From the NCBI RefSeq assembly GCF_019913785.1, contig NZ_JAIOHK010000059.1, positions 17,929 through 81,928 of the forward strand: 64,000 nt of DNA, read 5' to 3'. The position numbers were made by a program, and so were the translations under genes. Source of the stretch: Altibacter sp. (lineage in GTDB: Bacteria; Bacteroidota; Bacteroidia; Flavobacteriales; Flavobacteriaceae). Each line of letters opens with the position of its first letter. Positions within the stretch are counted from its first letter, which is position 1. This document shows, one piece after another, positions 57,895 through 64,000 of this stretch. The notes below the pieces were generated by a model. The model worked only from the letters and a program-made list of their open reading frames with translations, did not search any database and was not told the origin of the DNA.

Positions 57895-59166
57895 TTAAGT
57901 AATCATATCAAATCCACAGTAAGGGATTAGTACTTCCGGGATTTTAATTCCGTTAGGAGTTTGGTAATTTTCAAGGATTCCGGCCAACACACGTGGTAGT
58001 GCCAAAGCACTTCCGTTAAGGGTATGCACTAAATTGTTCTTTCCGTCCTTGTCCTTAAAACGAAGTTTTAATCGGTTGGCTTGAAAGGTCTCAAAATTAG
58101 ACACCGAAGAGATCTCAAGCCATCGGTCTTGAGCCGTAGAGAATACTTCAAAATCGTAGGTAAGGGCAGAGGTAAACCCAAGGTCGCCACCGCACAATCT
58201 AAGAATACGATACGGCAATTTTAAGTCGCGTAAAATTCCCTTTACATGTTCCACCATGCCATCCAAGGCTGCATAGCTATTGTCGGGATGTTCTATCCGC
58301 ACAATCTCTACTTTGTCAAATTGGTGCAATCGGTTCAAGCCGCGTACATGGGCCCCATAGCTTCCGGCTTCTCTTCGGAAACAGGGAGTGTAACCGGTAC
58401 AGGTTATGGGGAGTTCTGCGTGTGAAAGTAAATCTCCTCTAAAAAGATTGGTGACCGGTACTTCGGCGGTAGGAATAAGATATAGATCGTCTATACCCAC
58501 ATGGTACATCTGTCCTTCTTTGTCCGGCAGTTGTCCGGTGCCAAATCCCGATGCTTCATTCACTAGATGAGGAACCTGGTATTCGGTGTATCCTGCAGCT
58601 GTGTTTTTATCCAAGAAATAAGAAATTAAGGCTCGTTGTAGTCGTGCTCCTTTTCCTTTGTAAACCGGAAACCCTGCTCCCGTAATCTTCACACCCAATT
58701 CGAAGTCGATCAGGTCGTATTTTTTAGCCAGCTCCCAATGTGGCAGTGCTTCGCTGTCCAATACCGGAATATCTCCTTCACGGAAAGTTTCTTCATTATC
58801 GTTCTCGTCACTTCCCGCCGGAACCAATGAATGTGGAATGTTTGGCAGGGTATACAACAAGTTTTGCAAGGTTTCTGTAGCTGTGTTTAGTTGCTCTTGC
58901 AATACTTTTGACGCTTCCTTTAACTGACCCGTTTTTTCTTTCAGCAAATTTGCCTTTTGGGTTTCACCACTCTGAAACAGTTTCCCTATTTCTTTTGAAA
59001 AGCTATTCGATTGCGCAAGGGTTTCATCCAGTTGTAACTGAGTGTTTCTTCGTTCTTCATCGGCCTGTAGCACTTCCTCGAATACCGCTTTTGCATCGAT
59101 TCCCCGCTTGGAAAGGGCTTTGATATAGGCTTCTTTATGATCTCGGATCTCTTGTACCTGTAACAT
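57895..59166 (-). CDS. serS: Serine--tRNA ligase
   Basis: Charges tRNA-Ser and tRNA-Sec. The 423-residue enzyme has the long antiparallel coiled coil at residues about 25-105 (EERRNTQLQLDETLAQSN, LLKEKTGQLKEASKVLQEQL). Class II motif 2 is in CTGYTPCFRREAGSYG, and motif 3 is in GSALALPRVLAGILENYQ. The LIPTAEVPVTNLFRG and LNGSALALPR segments are also typical. It has its own promoter box at 59188-59195 and stands alone between two operons. Confidence 0.97.
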   Translation of the reverse strand: MLQVQEIRDHKEAYIKALSKRGIDAKAVFEEVLQADEERRNTQLQLDETLAQSNSFSKEIGKLFQSGETQKANLLKEKTGQLKEASKVLQEQLNTATETLQNLLYTLPNIPHSLVPAGSDENDNEETFREGDIPVLDSEALPHWELAKKYDLIDFELGVKITGAGFPVYKGKGARLQRALISYFLDKNTAAGYTEYQVPHLVNEASGFGTGQLPDKEGQMYHVGIDDLYLIPTAEVPVTNLFRGDLLSHAELPITCTGYTPCFRREAGSYGAHVRGLNRLHQFDKVEIVRIEHPDNSYAALDGMVEHVKGILRDLKLPYRILRLCGGDLGFTSALTYDFEVFSTAQDRWLEISSVSNFETFQANRLKLRFKDKDGKNNLVHTLNGSALALPRVLAGILENYQTPNGIKIPEVLIPYCGFDMIT

Positions 59167-59187
59167 GGTGAATTGTATTTAAGGCAG

Positions 59188-59195
59188 CAAATTTA
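59188..59195 (-). promoter_or_regulatory. serS -7 promoter box
   Basis: TAAATTTG on the minus strand, an exact TAnnTTTG, ends 21 bp before the serS ATG. Confidence 0.65.
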
Positions 59196-59254
59196 CGGAT
59201 TTTGAAGGTTTTTGTAAGTTTTTATTGGTGTTCTTTTTTCAACCACTTTTAAAA

Positions 59255-60613
59255 TCAATCGGCTTCTTTAAGCGGAATATGAGTCTGTGCCTTTTGATGA
59301 TAGTCTTTTGGTGATGGAAGGATCCAATCGTGGTGCTTAAAAGGATGCCAGGGCTCGTTGGCAAGATCGACTTTTGGATCGATAAACGGGAAGTACTCCC
59401 CACCATTTACCTGTACCATAGCCTCCATATAGACGGCCACATCGCGACCTTCTTCAGCCTCTTTCTTTTTTATATATTGTGCAAGCTGCCAAATTAAATC
59501 GGGCTTGGTGTTCACAGACCTGCGTTGTTTGTTGGTGACAAGTTGGTTGTAGTTATAGCGACTTCGTTCAGCTGTTGCCTTGTCAACCACCCAAACGGTT
59601 AAAGCCCCTGTTTTGGAACGCAGCATCATACGCCAACTAAGACGATGGCCTTCTTCCGTCCACAATACGTCGTCCACAAATATCCAGTGACGTAAGGGAA
59701 GTGCTAGTTGTACAATAAAATACAGCGAGAAAATACCGAGGAGGATGTTTTTATACTTCGGAACGATAATTTCACGAGCAGTATACAATTGTTTTTTGGG
59801 AAGAAATCGCTTCTGAAGTAATTCCGGAGTAAAGAAAAATAGCGCAAAGGCAATCGACATATATGGGAAGATACCTATTTGGAATACAATCGAATTAAAT
59901 AAATGAAAGAACACTGAAATAAAAAAAGCAATCAATCGAGTGCGTTTCCAGAGTAAAAACGGAACAATCAACAAATCGAAGATGATCCCAACGTAGGCGA
60001 TACACCAATGTACCCATTCTAGTTGTAAAAAGTCACCTATAAGCCAATAGTCCTGCTTGCCTTTCATAAAAAGGGCAACTACCGTAGTGTCTAACCAATC
60101 GGGGTACCATTTGGCAACCGAAGCATAGGTGTAAACGATCCAAACCTGAAGTATCAACACCCATAACACCCAGCGAGGCATTGAAGGTAACTTGATCTTT
60201 GCACTGAATTTTGCGTCCAATGACCACCAGCGATGTGCCGGTAAAAATGCCATGATCCAGCACAACAGTAGCATTAAATAGTAATGATTGTTGTACGAGG
60301 TCTTTTGCATTAAATACACCCCAACCCACAGAAGGGCGTAAGCGAACATGCTAAATCTGTACTTATATCCTAGCATGACCCCAATGCCGAAAATGCCCAT
60401 CACCACAAAATAGTAGTACATCCCATCCCCGGGTAGTGGCTGTAAAAATTCGAAGCCAATAAAGTGGAATGTAAATTCGGGTTCTATAAAAGTCCGCTTT
60501 ACCCAGCCTGTTGCAATTGCTCCGAAAGCCTCCAGTGTAATTAACAAGCCAAAGACTACTCTAAAAAGGACAAGCCCCGAATTGTCAATATGCTGAAACA
60601 GGAATTTATTCAC
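59255..60613 (-). CDS. HTTM-domain membrane protein (vitamin K-dependent gamma-carboxylase-like)
   Basis: A 452-residue integral membrane protein. The N-terminal ~290 residues carry about seven hydrophobic segments with the HTTM signature (LVLFRVVFGLLITLEAFGAI, LMQKTSYNNHYYLMLLLCWI, DLLIVPFLLWKRTRLIAFFI). The C-terminal part (EEGHRLSWRMMLRSKTGALTV, DLIWQLAQYIKKKEAE) resembles the lumenal region of gamma-glutamyl carboxylase. Bacterial relatives have no settled function; vitamin K carboxylation is not shown. It overlaps ribF by 8 bp and shares its operon with pth. Confidence 0.88.
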   Translation of the reverse strand: MNKFLFQHIDNSGLVLFRVVFGLLITLEAFGAIATGWVKRTFIEPEFTFHFIGFEFLQPLPGDGMYYYFVVMGIFGIGVMLGYKYRFSMFAYALLWVGVYLMQKTSYNNHYYLMLLLCWIMAFLPAHRWWSLDAKFSAKIKLPSMPRWVLWVLILQVWIVYTYASVAKWYPDWLDTTVVALFMKGKQDYWLIGDFLQLEWVHWCIAYVGIIFDLLIVPFLLWKRTRLIAFFISVFFHLFNSIVFQIGIFPYMSIAFALFFFTPELLQKRFLPKKQLYTAREIIVPKYKNILLGIFSLYFIVQLALPLRHWIFVDDVLWTEEGHRLSWRMMLRSKTGALTVWVVDKATAERSRYNYNQLVTNKQRRSVNTKPDLIWQLAQYIKKKEAEEGRDVAVYMEAMVQVNGGEYFPFIDPKVDLANEPWHPFKHHDWILPSPKDYHQKAQTHIPLKEAD

Positions 60614-61538
60614 GATCTGCTATAAAGTTTCTGGCGAAATATTCGTCTTTTTCTATGGCTGCCTTTAGGGCATTTTTGTCTTTGAAGGTTTCTTCATCGC
60701 GAATGTGCGTTATAAACTCAAGTGTCAATCTGGTGTTGTAGAGATCCGCATTAAAATCTAAAAAATAGGTTTCAATGGTTTTTTCTGTGCCCCCTACGGT
60801 AGGATTGGTTCCAATACTGGTTATGCCGATGACTTTTTCTGAATTAATCTTAGCCTGTACCACATACACCCCATTTTTAGGAATCATTTTGTACGGTTCT
60901 TCAATCTCAAGATTGGCCGTTGGATAGTTCAAGGTTCGTCCTATTCGCTTGCCTTTTACTACCTTTCCGGATACCATAAAGGGATAACCCAAATAACTAT
61001 TGGCGGTGGTTATATCGCCTTCCTGTAGTGCCTTTCGAATTTTGGTAGAGCTTATCGCCACCTCATCCAATTCTTGGGCACTTATTTCTTCTACTTCAAA
61101 ATGATAGGTCTTTCCAAACTCTCGCAGATCTTCGATGGTGGCCGTTCGGTTTCTGCCGAAGCGATGATCGTAACCAATAATGATTTTTTTTGCCTTTAAC
61201 TTATTTACCAAAATATCACGAACATATTCCACGGCTGTAAGTCTGGAGAAGGCATGTGTAAAAGGATGAATAATGAGGTGATCCAATCCGGTTTCGGCGA
61301 GTAGTGTTTTCTTTTCTGAAATGGTATTGATAAGCTTCAAGTTCGAATCGGTTTGAAGCACCATTCTGGGATGCGGGAAAAAGGTGAGTACAACCGAATC
61401 GAGTTCTTCTTTTTTAGCGGTGGCTACTAACCGTTTTAAAAGCGCCTTATGGCCAATATGTACGCCATCGAAGGTTCCAATGGTGACCACACAGGGGCGA
61501 TCATTCTTATACGATGCAGCTGAAGCGAATTCGTTCAC
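60606..61538 (-). CDS. ribF: Bifunctional riboflavin kinase / FAD synthetase
   Basis: Makes FMN and then FAD. The 310-residue protein has the N-terminal FAD synthetase (nucleotidyltransferase) signature VVTIGTFDGVHIGHKALL, FFPHPRMVL, and IIGYDHRFGRNR. The C-terminal flavokinase starts near residue 185 with SGKVVKGKRIGRTLNYPTAN and contains GVYVVQAKINSEKVIGITSIGTNPT. It is 1 bp from the pth gene upstream and overlaps the HTTM gene by 8 bp. Confidence 0.96.
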   Translation of the reverse strand: MNEFASAASYKNDRPCVVTIGTFDGVHIGHKALLKRLVATAKKEELDSVVLTFFPHPRMVLQTDSNLKLINTISEKKTLLAETGLDHLIIHPFTHAFSRLTAVEYVRDILVNKLKAKKIIIGYDHRFGRNRTATIEDLREFGKTYHFEVEEISAQELDEVAISSTKIRKALQEGDITTANSYLGYPFMVSGKVVKGKRIGRTLNYPTANLEIEEPYKMIPKNGVYVVQAKINSEKVIGITSIGTNPTVGGTEKTIETYFLDFNADLYNTRLTLEFITHIRDEETFKDKNALKAAIEKDEYFARNFIADRE

Positions 61539-61539
61539 A

Positions 61540-62172
61540 TTACTTGGCGTTAAAAGTGTTCATGGTGATATTGATACCGGCTAGACCGAAGGATGTTATC
61601 ACCTCAGCTCCTTTTTCCAAGCGCTCCTTTAGCAACTTTTCTTCTTCCTCATTCCATTCGCCCAATACATAATCTACCTGTCTTCCTTTTGAAAATTCAT
61701 CACTAATCCCAAATCGGAAGCGATTGTACTGGGTCGTTTGCAAAACACTTTGAATATCTTTAAGTCCGTTATGCCCCCCATCGCTGCCTTTGGTTTTTAT
61801 ACGAATGGTTCCAAATGGTAAATTTAAGTCATCGGTAATTACCAGTAAATTTTCCAAGGGAATTTTTTCCTTCTCAAGCCAATATTTAACGGCTTTTCCG
61901 CTTAAGTTCATATAGGTGCTGGGCTTCAGCAATAAAAAGGTGCGTCCTTTTTTCTTATAAGAAGTAATATCGCCCAATTTTGCGGTCTCCCAGGTAAGTG
62001 ACTCTTTTTCGGCTACAAAATCCAACAGTTTAAAACCAATATTGTGACGTGTATGTTCGTATTTGGGACCAATATTGCCCAATCCGGCAATGAGAAATTT
62101 TTTCATAGGATCGCCTTCGGTGATTTGTGATTTCGATTTAGATGAGAATAGCTTCTTAAAAAATGCAAACAT
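61540..62172 (-). CDS. pth: Peptidyl-tRNA hydrolase
   Basis: Recycles peptidyl-tRNAs. I place the start at 62172 (MFAFFKKLFSSKSK), giving 210 residues with the short basic/hydrophobic N-terminal extension common in Flavobacteriaceae; the minimal enzyme could start at MKKFLIAGLGNIG, 22 residues later. Catalytic residues are visible: AGLGNIGPKYEHTRHNIGFK with the histidine, STYMNLSGKAV with the asparagine, DDLNLPFGTIRIK with the aspartate, and GSDGGHNGLKDI. It heads the pth-ribF-HTTM operon. The long alternative start at 62208 overlaps the terminator behind rplY. Confidence 0.95.
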   Translation of the reverse strand: MFAFFKKLFSSKSKSQITEGDPMKKFLIAGLGNIGPKYEHTRHNIGFKLLDFVAEKESLTWETAKLGDITSYKKKGRTFLLLKPSTYMNLSGKAVKYWLEKEKIPLENLLVITDDLNLPFGTIRIKTKGSDGGHNGLKDIQSVLQTTQYNRFRFGISDEFSKGRQVDYVLGEWNEEEEKLLKERLEKGAEVITSFGLAGINITMNTFNAK

Positions 62173-62199
62173 ACAGTTGTTTAACTTCCGTAAAAATAA

Positions 62200-62230
62200 A
62201 AAAAGCATCCCGAATAACGGAATGCTTTTT
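62200..62230 (-). terminator. Intrinsic terminator after rplY/ctc
   Basis: A 13-bp stem with one mismatch (AAAAAGCATCCCG against CGGAATGCTTTTT) and a five-base loop, followed on the minus strand by TTTTTTTATTTTT. It begins 23 bp after the rplY stop and lies just before pth. Confidence 0.85.
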
Positions 62231-62252
62231 AGGTATCTTGAAAATTGAAGAT

Positions 62253-62915
62253 TTATTCTCCTGCAGGTGCTTCAGCAGTTTCTCCCTCAGCGGCTGCTTC
62301 GGCAGTTTCTCCTTCTACTCCTTCAACTCCTTCTTCAGTTTCGTCTTCTTCCACTTCGTCTACAATGGCTGTACGTGATGTTCTCACTTGACAAATCACC
62401 GTATTATCCGGGTGTAAGAATTTATATGCGTCGTTTTCAACCTCGGTAACATACATTTTCGCACCAATCTTCATTTCAGAAATATCTACTTCAATAAAGT
62501 CGGGTAGATTAGCAGGCAATGCCTTCACACGAAGTTTACGAGTAACAATTCGCAAAACTCCTCCGTTTCGCACGCCACGTGCATTTCCAACCGTACGCAC
62601 TGGAATTTCCAGCATTACCTCTTTATCATCGTAAATTTGATAGAAGTCAATGTGTAAAATTCGGTCTGAAACCGGGTGAAACTGTATGTCTTGAAGAATG
62701 GCATTTATTTCGTTGCCGTCCTCCAATTTAATTACAACTGTATGTACATCGGGGGTGTACACCAGGTGTCTAAACGCCAGTTCATCTGCTGAAAAGTGAA
62801 TTGGCTTATCCCCTCCGTATACTACGCAAGGAACCTTTTCAGCATTACGTAGGGCTTTGGTCGAAGACTTGCCCACGCTTTCTCTTAGAGATCCATTGAT
62901 TGTAATTGATTTCAT
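62253..62915 (-). CDS. rplY: 50S ribosomal protein L25/general stress protein Ctc
   Basis: Binds 5S rRNA. The 220-residue CTC form has an L25 N-terminal domain ([28 protein letters not shown], seen in pieces) and a TL5-type C-terminal domain ([32 protein letters not shown]). A Glu/Ala-rich acidic tail ([24 protein letters not shown]) follows, as in many Bacteroidetes. It has a consensus -7 box 48 bp upstream of the ATG, and a terminator behind it, so it can be transcribed alone or with prs upstream. Confidence 0.95.
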   Translation of the reverse strand: MKSITINGSLRESVGKSSTKALRNAEKVPCVVYGGDKPIHFSADELAFRHLVYTPDVHTVVIKLEDGNEINAILQDIQFHPVSDRILHIDFYQIYDDKEVMLEIPVRTVGNARGVRNGGVLRIVTRKLRVKALPANLPDFIEVDISEMKIGAKMYVTEVENDAYKFLHPDNTVICQVRTSRTAIVDEVEEDETEEGVEGVEGETAEAAAEGETAEAPAGE

Positions 62916-62963
62916 TACTTTAAATATTGTTTATTACCTCTTTACTTCCTTGTAAAGCGGGTG

Positions 62964-62971
62964 CAAATGTA
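62964..62971 (-). promoter_or_regulatory. rplY/ctc -7 promoter box
   Basis: TACATTTG on the minus strand, an exact TAnnTTTG, 48 bp before the ATG and in the 170-bp gap after prs. Confidence 0.65.
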
Positions 62972-63085
62972 AGTTTTTTTCTGAAAAGATTGAAAATAAA
63001 ACTGCTAAAAATTAACCAAGGCAATTGATAGAAAGAAATACTACTAGTGCATGTGTTTCAGCGCGTTAGGAAGGGCGTATGTTTT

Positions 63086-64000
63086 TTACATTAAAAACTT
63101 AGAACTGATTGATTTATTAGCATTTACACTTAACATCACATCGGCAAACAGATTGGCACAGGTAAGAACACGAATCTTATCGCTTTGTTTCCGTAGCGGA
63201 ATGGAGTCGGTGACAATCAGTTCTTGCAGCTTCGATTTTTCCAAACGTTCATATGCATTTCCGGAAAGAATAGGATGTGTACAAATGGCCCGGACACTTA
63301 TAGCCCCTCGCTCTATCATGAGGTCGGCTGCTTTGGTGAGAGTACCTGCGGTATCTACCATATCATCTACCAACACCACATTTTTTCCTTCCACATCACC
63401 AATAAGCTCCATATACGATATCACATTTGCCTTTGCGCGCTGTTTGTAACAGATAACCACATCGCTTTCCATGGCTTTCGAATAAGCATACGCACGTTTT
63501 GACCCTCCCATATCGGGGGAAGCTATGGTGAGATTAGCCAGGTTTAACTTCCTTAAGTAAGGCAGAAAAATGGTTGATGCAAACAGGTGATCCACCGGTT
63601 TTTCAAAAAATCCTTGAATCTGATCGGCATGCAGGTCCATGGTGATAATTCTAGTAGCACCGGCTGTTTCGAGCATTTTTGCTACTAATTTAGCGGCAAT
63701 AGGAACTCGAGGTTTGTCTTTTCTATCCTGTCTTGCCCAGCCAAAATAGGGCAATACCGCGGTAATATGTCGTGCCGAAGAACGCTTGGCAGCATCCAAC
63801 ATCAAGAGCATTTCCATAAGGTGGTCACTATTGGGAAAAGTAGATCCAATGATGAACACTCTACTACCTCGAACCGATTCTTCAAAAGAAGGCTGAAATT
63901 CACCGTCGCTATAGTGAGAGGTAATTACATTTCCGAGTGTAATTCCGAAGGCTTTCGCTATGTCTTCAGCCAAGGCTTCACTTTGTTTACAGGCAAAAAT
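63086..64000 (-). CDS. prs: Ribose-phosphate pyrophosphokinase, 5' end outside the window
   Basis: Makes PRPP from ribose 5-phosphate and ATP. Signatures are HYSDGEFQPSFEESVRG, VLPYFGWARQDRKDKPR, ITMDLHADQIQGFF (catalytic histidine), SPDMGGSKRAYAYSKAM, and the PRPP loop NVVLVDDMVDTAGTLTKAA. The frame stays open to the last base of the window: the codons before 63973 read IFACKQSEAL, the usual Prs N-terminal region. The TTG at 63973 is therefore not the start; only a short N-terminal piece is missing. Confidence 0.95.
   Translation of the reverse strand: MFACKQSEALAEDIAKAFGITLGNVITSHYSDGEFQPSFEESVRGSRVFIIGSTFPNSDHLMEMLLMLDAAKRSSARHITAVLPYFGWARQDRKDKPRVPIAAKLVAKMLETAGATRIITMDLHADQIQGFFEKPVDHLFASTIFLPYLRKLNLANLTIASPDMGGSKRAYAYSKAMESDVVICYKQRAKANVISYMELIGDVEGKNVVLVDDMVDTAGTLTKAADLMIERGAISVRAICTHPILSGNAYERLEKSKLQELIVTDSIPLRKQSDKIRVLTCANLFADVMLSVNANKSISSKFLM

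Noticed and set aside
1..64000. tRNA, rRNA, CRISPR or insertion-sequence elements
   Set aside because: Looked for cloverleaf-like stretches, spaced repeats and transposase motifs by eye and saw none; a covariance-model scan would be decisive for tRNAs and small RNAs.

Overview
The window is a chromosomal segment of a marine-type Bacteroidetes bacterium, most likely Flavobacteriaceae. The evidence is low GC, type IX secretion (Por) C-terminal tails on two exported proteins, repeated TAnnTTTG -7 promoter boxes, few Shine-Dalgarno sites, and Bacteroidetes families (DUF6090, DUF4286, DUF5995, DUF6428, T9SS-tailed DUF1501). Both edges cut genes: a methyltransferase at the left (no 5' end in the window) and prs at the right. 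I see no tRNA, rRNA, CRISPR array or insertion sequence.

Layout. 1-4 kb: methyltransferase, then acs behind two GNAT acetyltransferases. 4-15 kb: short ssb, T9SS beta-propeller protein, an isolated contractile-injection tube/sheath pair, metG, and a DUF1800/DUF1501 export pair. 15-29 kb: housekeeping (LD-carboxypeptidase, YraN, mfd, PLP enzyme, TerB-like, fbp, GNAT, aspartokinase, OlsF-type acyltransferase fusion, YitT, S10 peptidase). 29-37 kb: mostly lipoproteins and membrane proteins in two tightly packed operons. One is TPR lipoprotein, DUF6090, an unlisted 39-residue membrane peptide, cupin lipoprotein and PqqB-like hydrolase. The other is an NTF2-like lipoprotein, S33 peptidase, DUF6090 and a coiled-coil protein.

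36.8-49.5 kb is the most striking region: one minus-strand signalling operon. In transcription order it reads TerB-like protein (possibly), FIST, FIST, FIST, sensorless histidine kinase, a 1940-residue histidine kinase with eight tandem sensor units, CheY-like receiver, receiver-adenylate cyclase, and a three-helix membrane protein of the DUF5706/Pycsar-effector type. The genes touch or overlap from the first FIST to the cyclase. The layout suggests ligand sensing, phosphorelay, cyclic nucleotide, then a membrane effector. It resembles a Pycsar cyclase/effector pair wired to two-component control. The cyclase has class IIIb adenylate-cyclase residues rather than an obvious pyrimidine-cyclase signature.

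50-64 kb: a small ArsR-controlled operon with a perfect 18-bp operator, a TM2 protein, a seven-gene operon (TPR, DUF4286, rsmA, mgtE, cupin, 2-hydroxyacid dehydrogenase, VOC), serS, pth-ribF-HTTM, rplY/ctc and partial prs.
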